A stretch of DNA of 64,000 nucleotides from Moesziomyces globuligerus (taxonomy: Eukaryota > Basidiomycota > Ustilaginomycetes > Ustilaginales > Ustilaginaceae), in contig JARVLF010000004.1 in assembly GCA_030849465.1 (NCBI GenBank), positions 124,001 to 188,000 on the forward strand, in the 5' to 3' direction. Of the stretch, positions 57,647 to 64,000 are shown one piece after another. How positions within the stretch are numbered: position 1 is the first letter of the stretch; each line of letters opens with the position of its first letter. The notes under the pieces are model-generated. The model was not told the origin of the DNA. It searched no databases and saw nothing but the letters and a program-made list of their open reading frames with translations. A program made the translations under genes and the position numbers.

Positions 57647-57685
<39 letters not shown>

Positions 57686-59240
57686 CCGCATCACCGCCCG
57701 CAGCCGCCGTCGCCGCCCCATTCTTGACGCTCGCCGCCTCCATCCTGGTCAACCCAGGCGGCGCTGGCGACGCCGACCTCGCCTTGTCCATCTCGCTTGC
57801 CCGCGCTCCATCCACCACCGACTTGACCGGCGTCGAGGCCGCGCCGCCCACCGCTGCTGACAATGTCGCTGCACTCCCGTTGACGCCCGACGCCGCGTTG
57901 GCGTCCGCAAGCGCGTCGCTCGCAATCGACGCCGTCGTCGTCGATGGCGACGCAACCGCCATGTCTGCAGACGTCGCAGCCGCACTCCCGGCTACCGCCG
58001 CCGCCGCCGCTGCAGCGTAGCGGATCGGCGGGAGCGGCGCAGCGCTCGGCGCCTTGGGTGGCGAAAGCACCGCCGCCTGCGACGCCGATGGCGCCTTGGC
58101 CTGCGCAAAGTTGGCCGTAGGCACCGCCTTCTCCTTGGGCACCGCCACCGGCTCTTGCGATGCCTTCTTGGTCGTCTTCTTGGCCGCAGCCGGTGGCGGT
58201 GTGGCAGCAGGCTGGGAGGTTGCAGATGCAGCTGGCGCCTCGTCCTTCTTTGCGCTGCTGCTGCCATTGCTGCTGCTGATGTCCTTGTCCTTGGCGGTGT
58301 GCGTCGTGGTGGTGGCCGCGGTGGCTGTAGTGGTGGTGGTGGCGGCGGTGGTGCTGCTGCTGACGGGTGCGGTGATAGGTGCGTTGGCGCTGCTCGTGGT
58401 GCTCGTATGTGTGTCTGCCAGGCTGTCGCGTCGCGGCTTGGTCGGCGTGTCTTTGAGGTCGCGGAAGCTGAGATCATCCATGCCGGCGGTCGAGTCGTGG
58501 TTGCTGTGCAGGTCGTCGTTCTCCTTGAGTCCGAACGCCTCCTCGCCGTCGTCCAGATTGAGGTCGTCGTAGATGCCCTCGTCCTCCTCAAAGTCCTCGT
58601 CCACGTTGGACTCGACAAAGTACGCAATGTCCTCCTTGATGTCCTGCACGCGCTCCGTGTCCAGGTTGCCGTTCTCGAGCATGCGCAGGAGGATCTCGAG
58701 GCGCGAGATGTGCCAGTTCCTGCGGTCGTTTGCGTTTTCGAGCTGCGAGGCGCGCTCGTCCTTGGCGGAGCCCTTCTTCTTCTTGCCCGAGCCCGAGATG
58801 GTCTCGATCTCGGCTTCGGCGGCCTCGATCTGGCGCGAGAGCTCGTCGACCTGCGTGGAGAGCCAGTCGGAGATCTCTGCCTTTTCGCGATCGCGCGGAT
58901 TCATCTTTGCGGCGGCTATGAGGCCCTCTTTGGAGAAGGCTTTGGTCTTCATCTCCTTTTCGATCGCCTTGAACTTCTCCATCTGCGTCTCGATGAGCTT
59001 GCGGTTGTCGAGCAGCGGCTTCTTGTCCTTGATGTCGTTGCTCTGGAGCCACGTCTTGATCTGGTCGCGCAGACGCTGGAGCTTCTTGATCTGGGTTTTG
59101 AGATCGCTCTCCATCTTCTCCTTCTGCGTCGAGTTGGTGGAGCGCTGGAGGAGCTCGTACATGTCTTCAAAGATCTCGACGCCCTCGGCGACCTTTTTCA
59201 AGGTCTTGTCGATCTCGGTCTGGAGTTTCCTCGCCGCCAT
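56994..59240 (-). CDS. NOT3: CCR4-NOT complex subunit NOT3/NOT5 (748 aa)
   Basis: A scaffold subunit of the deadenylase/ubiquitin-ligase complex that controls mRNA decay and translation. The N-terminus (AARKLQTEIDKTLKKVAEGV, FEDMYELLQRSTNSTQKEKM) begins the conserved coiled-coil domain to about 235. It includes QIKTWLQSNDIKDKKPLLDN and NANDRRNWHISRLEILLRML, and ends in an acidic stretch. About 370 disordered Ala/Thr/Ser-rich residues follow. The C-terminal NOT box (about 620-748) has INVPEAVDSDKPKYYVAKNP, YPQTPASVFDNPAVYAKFDV, FYIFYYQQGTYHQYLAAKEL and WFQRHSEPQAITDEYEQGVY. A hexamer repeat codes Ser-Thr then Gly-Thr pairs in the linker (57624-57685). Basidiomycetes usually have one NOT3/5 gene. 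Confidence 0.96.
57624..57685. repeat. Hexamer repeat coding Ser-Thr/Gly-Thr in the NOT3/5 linker
   Basis: Units GTGCCC (four) then GTGCTC (about six) on the + strand. They encode alternating Gly-Thr and Ser-Thr on the minus strand. Confidence 0.85.
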
Positions 59241-59857
59241 GGTGGAAGAGTGAGCGATGCAAAGCTGGCGAAGCGGTCGAAGCGGGCGAAGCGAAACTGG
59301 CGATGCGTGTTGGGAAGGCCAACGGGGGTCGAGTCGGGCGAACTTGGCGCAGTTCGCAGCGTGTTTGCCGGTGCGCGGGTGGTGTGGGCGCGATTGCGAC
59401 TGGTGCTGACTGAAGAGCGACAGCTGGCGTCGAATTCGAATGGCTGGCGGATGGATGCAGGTGATGGTGAGAGTGGTGAGCCGCTAAGCGTGAGCAAGCG
59501 TCGAGATGGCGATGTGCGCTTTGCGACTTTGCACTCAGCTAGCGAGCTGCTCTGGCCAGGATGGCTGGTTTGGCTGGTGGCCAACGCGCGCCCGATTTGA
59601 GCAGCTCTGGCTGCGTCTCTGCGCCTCTGAACGGATGCGGCCACCCAGCCAAGGCGCCAATCACAGCTGGCGCCATCGGCACAAATTAGTTTCTCGCACG
59701 GGAAAACAGCCGACGCGAAGAATCGGCCCTCGAGCCCCAAAGGCGAGAAAAGTGGATTTCGGACCTCACTATGCAGCTTGGTCGTTCAAGCCTTTGGTCT
59801 TCATCGCTATCACACATCCCATCTACACCATAGCCGAGGACTCGAGGATCCGCGATC
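59241..59857. promoter_or_regulatory. Divergent promoter region of NOT3/5 and bL19m
   Basis: 617 bp between outward-reading genes. GGCGAAGCG-type short direct repeats occur at 59262-59310 near the NOT3/5 start. No other element was recognised. Confidence 0.5.
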
Positions 59858-60706
59858 ATGTCTCTGCAAAGGAGCTCGAAGCCGCTCACGGCGCTCTTCC
59901 AATCGCTCCGAGTCACCTCGAACTCGTCGAGATCTGCAGCATCCCCCATCGCATCGAGCAGCAGAAGCTTCTCGTCCTCACACGCACGCAAAGCGGACCG
60001 ATGTAAGTACAAAGCTCTCTACATGCTGCTGCGACCAGGCTAGGAGTGCGGAACTGACTCGAATCTGTCCTCGTTTGCTCGCCATCTCGATCGGCTTTCC
60101 GCGTTTCCGCGCCTTACAGCTGCCGTCTATCCGTTCTCGTCGGCAGCGTTGATTCCGGAGGTGCCCGAATTCGTCTCTACCAAGAAGGGCGTCACGCCTC
60201 CGCCCGAGTCGAGGAACAAGTATGCCGGAGTGATGCCGCGCGTACACTCGGACCTGCGCGCACGCTACGACCCGGGCAACAGGCTCACCAAGCTGTTTGA
60301 CCGCCGCTCGGCGCAGCGCATCCCGCCGGGCTCGGTGGTGATCGTCGAGTCGTGGACGTCGCCGCTCAAGACCAACTTTTCGTCGTTCTCGGGCGTGCTC
60401 ATCGCCGTGCGTCGGCGCGGCGTCTCGACCTCGTTTGTGCTGCGCAACCTGGTGCAGAAGCTCGGTGTCGAGATGCGCTTCAACCTCTACTCGCCGCTGC
60501 TCAAGGACGTCCGCGTCATCCAGAAGGCCGAGGCGGGCAAGAATGACAAGTCCGGTAAGCTTCGCAGGACCCGTCGCGCCAAGCTCTACTACCTCCGCCA
60601 GGACGACAGGCGCCTCGCCGGCATCGGCAACGTCATCAAGCAGCAGCGCCTCCTCGAGGAGAAGCGCGCCCAGGAGGCCGCCAAGCGCCGTGGTGGACGC
60701 AGGTGA
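59858..60706 (+). CDS. IMG1: Mitochondrial large-subunit ribosomal protein bL19m, one intron
   Basis: Exon 1 is 59858-60002 (48 codons plus 1 base), the intron is 60003-60119 (117 bp, GTAAGT..ACAG, branch-like CTGAC), and exon 2 is 60120-60706. The joined product is 243 aa. Exon 1 encodes a Ser/Arg-rich mitochondrial presequence (MSLQRSSKPLTALFQSLRVT). Exon 2 encodes the bL19 fold: RIPPGSVVIVESWTSPLKTN, FSGVLIAVRRRGVSTSFVLR, LGVEMRFNLYSPLLKDVRVI and RRAKLYYLRQDDRRLAGIG. The C-terminus is Lys/Arg/Gln-rich. bL19m sits at the interface of the mitoribosomal subunits. Splice sites come from consensus and frame, and the acceptor at 60119 is preferred over a nearby CAG. Yeast Img1 is the counterpart. 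Confidence 0.92.
60003..60119 (+). other. Intron of the bL19m gene
   Basis: 117 bp with donor GTAAGT, branch-like CTGAC and acceptor CCTTACAG. It interrupts the gene at the presequence/mature boundary in phase 1. Confidence 0.8.
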
Positions 60707-61104
60707 TAAGCCAACGCCGAGGTTGACATCGCAAGCAATGCAGCCGTTTCTACTCTCGAGAACGTCTGGCCCTGGATTGCGCAGATGAGAGGAGGAGTGT
60801 TACAGTACTATCATGCTGCAGGATCGTGCTGGTTCCATCGGTGTGGATCGGGTGAGGTGCATCGCTGATACCGAGTGTCGCTGAGAATTCTGCCCAAAAA
60901 AAAAGGCTGAGAAAAAGACGCCGTTGAGGAGCGCCGGATTATCAAATCGCAGCCAAAAAATGCGCGCCAAATAGAGCTCGCTGACAGCTTCGGCTCGAGT
61001 CGGAAACGACGTCCAACTATATCAACACTTGTCCGGGGCTCTGCTTCTCACCATTCAGCCCCCAACAGCAAAGCATTCCTCTACAGATAGGCCGCAACAC
61101 CAAC
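60707..61104. promoter_or_regulatory. bL19m 3' flank and COX15 promoter region
   Basis: 398 bp containing A-rich runs (60895-60903, 60954-60960) and a GCGCGCC core at 60962-60968. No defined element was recognised. Confidence 0.4.
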
Positions 61105-62862
61105 ATGGCTGCTCACATGGCGCCTAGGCTTGGCATCAGGCTCGCCTCGACCGCCTCGCCCGCCTCTGTGCTTCGCTCTTCATCACCCTGGGCTGCTCTA
61201 CTCCAGCGCTCGTTCGTCGCTTCCAACACTCAACGCTCCGTCTCCACGCTCACTCGCGCTGCACCGAGCATCGCCGCGGCGGTGTGGCCGATGCGAAGCC
61301 CTGCATCGCTCCGACCTGCTCCTCTGTCTCGCTCGGTCATGCTCACCGCCCTTGCTCGTCATCAGTCTACCGCTGCCGCTGCGCCAGCTGACTTCGCAGC
61401 TGCTTCCGCCACGCCGGCTAACACTTCTTCTTCGCGCACCGCCGAGTCCGCGCCCGCAATCTCGAAGCCCGTAGTGGCGGCGCATCTGTACGCACTGGCT
61501 TTCCTCGTCTACGCCATCGTCGTGGTCGGCGGCTTGACGCGGCTCACCGAGTCGGGTCTCTCGATCACCGAGTGGAATCCGGGCTTCAAGGGCATGCGTC
61601 TGCCCGTGACCACCGCAGAGTGGGAGGCCGAGTGGGACAAGTACAAACAGACGCCCGAATTCCAGCTGCTCAACTCCAAGATGTCGCTCGACGACTTCAA
61701 GGCGATCTACATGTGGGAGTGGGGCCACCGCGTGCTCGGCCGCGTCATCGGCGTCGCCTTTGTCCTCCCCGCCGCCTACTTTGTCAGCCGTCGCTGGGTC
61801 GCCCCGGGAACTCGCTGGAAGCTGCTGGCCATCTCGGCGGGTATTGGCTTCCAGGGCTTCTTGGGCTGGTTCATGGTCAAGTCCGGTCTCACGGCACCGG
61901 AGCCTAGTGGACGCGCCAAGCTCGTTCAGGCCGGTGGAGACGAGGGTCGCATTGGCGGGCGTGAGGTCGTGCCTTCTTCGGCGGCGCAGACGAGCGTGGC
62001 GGCGGCGGATTGGACGCCGAGGGTCTCGCACTTCAGGCTGGCGATGCACATGGGTACCGCGTTCCTCGTCTACCTCGCCATGCTCCACACGGGCCTCGCC
62101 GTGCAGCGCGACTACAAGGCAGCGACGTTGACCGGTACCGTCTCGGGCGTTAAGGCGAGGACGCATGCGGCGCTGCAGCAGCTGGCGAATACGCTCAACC
62201 ATCCCTTGCTGCGTAGGCACGCGCGCATCACCAAGCTCGTCGGCGCGCTCGTCTTCACCACGGCCATGTCGGGCGCGCTCGTAGCCGGTCTCGATGCCGG
62301 ATTGGTGTACAACGAGTTCCCGACTATGGGCGAGGGTCGTATCGCCCCGCCCATGGACGAGCTCATGGATGATCGCTTCGCACAGCGTCCAGATGGTTCG
62401 GACAAGGTCTGGAGAAACCTCGCCCAGAACCCCGTCACTGTCCAGCTCATCCACCGTACGCTCGCCGTCACCACCGCCTGCACCGTCCTCGCACTCGCCT
62501 GGAAGACGCATCGCCTCTCGAGAGCCTACAGCCTCGCAGCACGCTCCGCGGCGTCGACGTCGCAGCCACTCTTGCCCGCCCTCCCACCCCGCGTCGTCAA
62601 GCTCGCCAATGCTTCCGTCGTCGTCGTTGCGGCGCAGGTCACGCTCGGCATCTCGACGCTCATCTACATGGTCCCCATCCCCCTCGCTTCCGCCCACCAG
62701 GCCGGATCGCTCGCTCTCCTCTCCGTCCTCCTCGCCATCGTCTCTGCCCTCCGTCCCATCCCCAAATCCATCCTCGCCGCTTCCGCCGCACGCCACTCGC
62801 GCATCCTCAACAAGGTCTCCCACCACCCTCGCCGCTCAAACTCTAGACCTGCATGTCCCTAG
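61105..62862 (+). CDS. COX15: Haem A synthase COX15 (585 aa)
   Basis: An inner-mitochondrial-membrane enzyme that oxidises haem O to haem A for cytochrome c oxidase. A long Ser/Ala/Arg-rich presequence (to about 125) is followed by the eight-helix COX15/CtaA core. The four haem-ligand histidine regions are visible: YMWEWGHRVLGRVIG, HFRLAMHMGTAFLVYL, VQLIHRTLAVTTACTV and SAHQAGSLALLSVLL. Other signatures are VVGGLTRLTESGLSITEWNP and GFQGFLGWFMVKSGL. Loop insertions after helices 3 and 4 (for example GRAKLVQAGGDEGRIGG) are typical of fungal forms. It is co-directional with bL19m and convergent with the MFS gene, 120 bp apart. Confidence 0.97.
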   Translation: MAAHMAPRLGIRLASTASPASVLRSSSPWAALLQRSFVASNTQRSVSTLTRAAPSIAAAVWPMRSPASLRPAPLSRSVMLTALARHQSTAAAAPADFAAASATPANTSSSRTAESAPAISKPVVAAHLYALAFLVYAIVVVGGLTRLTESGLSITEWNPGFKGMRLPVTTAEWEAEWDKYKQTPEFQLLNSKMSLDDFKAIYMWEWGHRVLGRVIGVAFVLPAAYFVSRRWVAPGTRWKLLAISAGIGFQGFLGWFMVKSGLTAPEPSGRAKLVQAGGDEGRIGGREVVPSSAAQTSVAAADWTPRVSHFRLAMHMGTAFLVYLAMLHTGLAVQRDYKAATLTGTVSGVKARTHAALQQLANTLNHPLLRRHARITKLVGALVFTTAMSGALVAGLDAGLVYNEFPTMGEGRIAPPMDELMDDRFAQRPDGSDKVWRNLAQNPVTVQLIHRTLAVTTACTVLALAWKTHRLSRAYSLAARSAASTSQPLLPALPPRVVKLANASVVVVAAQVTLGISTLIYMVPIPLASAHQAGSLALLSVLLAIVSALRPIPKSILAASAARHSRILNKVSHHPRRSNSRPACP

Positions 62863-62982
62863 TTGTACTTGTACGAATCCATCTCATCCCACCACTCTGG
62901 ACGTTGCGATCGTGTGCATGTGTGCATGAAGAGTCTTTTCCTACAAGGTGATACAAATACAATGCTATTGTGTACGGAAGGT

Positions 62983-64000
62983 CTAGCCCGAGAACTTGTA
63001 CTTTGCTCGCAGGCGTTCTCCGTACCTGTAGAGGATGATGGGGACGGGGAGACCGAGGAGGCCGATGCCGGCGAGGAGGGTGCAGGACCAGGCGTAGCCG
63101 AGGTCTTCGAACATGTACTCTGCCGCGAGCGGGAAGGCGGCAGCGAGGACGGAGCGGACGAGCACGGCGCACGCGGTCGCCGAGGCCGAGTAAGGTACAA
63201 AGGCGTCGACGAGGTAAACGAGGATGGTCTGGAAGCAGAGGATCGTCGCGCATCCGACGAGCAACGAACCTGCCAGAGGGATCAACCAGTGCGTCTGATT
63301 GGCTCCACTCCATCCGAACAGCGTCAGCCCCACGGGCAGGATCAACATCCCCACAAAGCACAGTGGCAACCTGTACTCTGGTCGACCCTTCTTCCCGCCT
63401 GCCGCTGCTGCTGGCTTGGGCACGGACTTGGGATTCGAGTTCGTCGTGGTGAGACGATCCGGATTGACCGTGGGCGTCACATTGCCAAACGCCGAATTGG
63501 CGCCATCGACACCAGCGTCGCTCAAGCGCTTGGGCTGTTGGGCGTCTTTCTCCACATCGGCTCGCTCGTCCTGAGCTGCTGCCTCGCGCTGCCGCACCAT
63601 GCGCGCAATCGTCTCGCGACGATAGAAGAGCCACCAACCCAGCCTACCATCGACGATGACGAGGCGCGCGTAGATCTCGTCCTGCAAGAGCGCATTTGTA
63701 AACGCTGCGATGAGAAAGCCCAGCCCAAGACCGAGGTACGAAAGCCCCGAGATGCCCAGCGCCCAGTTGTACGTCGGCAGCTTCTGGGGCGAGGGAGCAT
63801 CGGGCTCGTCCTTGCGCGTCTGGAAGAGCAGCGGATGCTGCGTGATAAAGAGGTAGATGATGCCATAGCAGAAGCCGAGGTAGTACGAAAAGATGGCGCA
63901 GATCGGATTGGTGAACAGCAGCCGAAACGGGCGCGACTGAGCGAGCTTGAGCTTGTGGATGATCTCGCGGCTGGGCAACCACGCCTTGACGCATCTCGTG
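62983..64000 (-). CDS. MFS transporter (DHA1-type multidrug/polyamine family), C-terminal half only
   Basis: The gene runs off the right edge; its N-terminal helices and start lie outside. The visible 339 codons start in the central cytoplasmic loop (LPSREIIHKLKLAQSRPFRL) and cover helices 7-12: FTNPICAIFSYYLGFCYGII, LGISGLSYLGLGLGFLIAAF, RLPLCFVGMLILPVGLTLFG, LIPLAGSLLVGCATILC and later segments, ending YRYGERLRAKYKFSG. Between helices 8 and 9 is a loop of about 90 residues, longer than is usual for this family, with charged and Ala/Lys-rich parts. The fungal DHA1 group includes drug and polyamine exporters; the substrate cannot be inferred. The motif GRPEYRLPL before helix 9 is typical of the group. 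Confidence 0.9.
   Translation of the reverse strand, partial: TRCVKAWLPSREIIHKLKLAQSRPFRLLFTNPICAIFSYYLGFCYGIIYLFITQHPLLFQTRKDEPDAPSPQKLPTYNWALGISGLSYLGLGLGFLIAAFTNALLQDEIYARLVIVDGRLGWWLFYRRETIARMVRQREAAAQDERADVEKDAQQPKRLSDAGVDGANSAFGNVTPTVNPDRLTTTNSNPKSVPKPAAAAGGKKGRPEYRLPLCFVGMLILPVGLTLFGWSGANQTHWLIPLAGSLLVGCATILCFQTILVYLVDAFVPYSASATACAVLVRSVLAAAFPLAAEYMFEDLGYAWSCTLLAGIGLLGLPVPIILYRYGERLRAKYKFSG

Noticed and set aside
1..64000. CRISPR arrays, insertion sequences or transposon open reading frames
   Set aside because: No spaced direct-repeat array, transposase, integrase or reverse-transcriptase motif and no long terminal repeat was recognised in the window.

Overview
This window looks like nuclear chromosomal DNA of a smut-type basidiomycete (Ustilaginales). 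It is GC-rich and gene-dense. Almost every gene is one uninterrupted reading frame, and the three introns I could define all sit within the first 50 codons of their genes. The products are fungal (SSU1, IVY1, RTC3, FIC1, CWC21, a non-reducing PKS). A full-length Dicer with both RNase III domains argues against Ustilago maydis, which is known to lack Dicer; an RNAi-positive relative (Sporisorium, Ustilago hordei or Pseudozyma/Moesziomyces type) fits better. No species is claimed.

Layout. 1-5620 (-) is a truncated polyketide synthase of SAT-KS-AT-PT-ACP-ACP plan that runs off the left edge. 6160-7086 (-) is an unknown, probably mitochondrial protein. 8230-11295 (+) is a paxillin-like LIM protein. 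11428-13737 (-) is mitochondrial aspartyl-tRNA synthetase, divergent from a SNF5/SFH1 chromatin-remodelling subunit (14232-16577, +). 16728-17099 (-) is RTC3-like. 18014-19768 (-) is an IVY1-like BAR protein, divergent from the VIP1/ASP1 inositol-pyrophosphate kinase/phosphatase (20455-23244, +). 23397-24058 (-) is TspO. 25528-26331 (+) is AMMECR1-like. 26522-27267 (-) is a 1-Cys peroxiredoxin. A 3.9 kb stretch without a convincing gene follows, then a large Rab-like GTPase (31123-33093, +), MCM7 (33415-35946, -), an SSU1-like sulfite exporter (36577-38286, -), a peroxisomal-type acyl-CoA dehydrogenase (38849-40237, -), a ubiquitin-like/WLM metalloprotease (41710-42708, +), a C2-domain cytokinesis protein FIC1/INN1 (43578-45827, +), CWC21 (45929-47143, -), Dicer (47661-53195, +), an unknown disordered protein (53322-56027, -), CCR4-NOT subunit NOT3/5 (56994-59240, -), mitoribosomal bL19m (59858-60706, +), COX15 (61105-62862, +) and an MFS transporter cut by the right edge (62983-64000, -).

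Most of the window is ordinary housekeeping. Mitochondrial function is well represented (Asp-tRNA synthetase, bL19m, COX15, the unknown protein at 6160, possibly TspO), but the genes do not form one pathway or cluster.

The most unusual item is the PKS. Its frame is open for 1873 codons, and the acyl-loading SAT site and both phosphopantetheine serines are intact. By motif alignment, however, the ketosynthase Cys-His-His triad, the acyltransferase Ser and the product-template His are all replaced. It therefore looks like a maintained megasynthase that can load and carry an acyl group but not elongate it. Secondary points are a Rab-like GTPase with an Ala in place of Asn in the NKxD box plus a large insertion, a Dicer whose C-terminus is a minisatellite-coded tail instead of a clear dsRBD, and a 16-bp palindrome centred on CACGTG upstream of VIP1.
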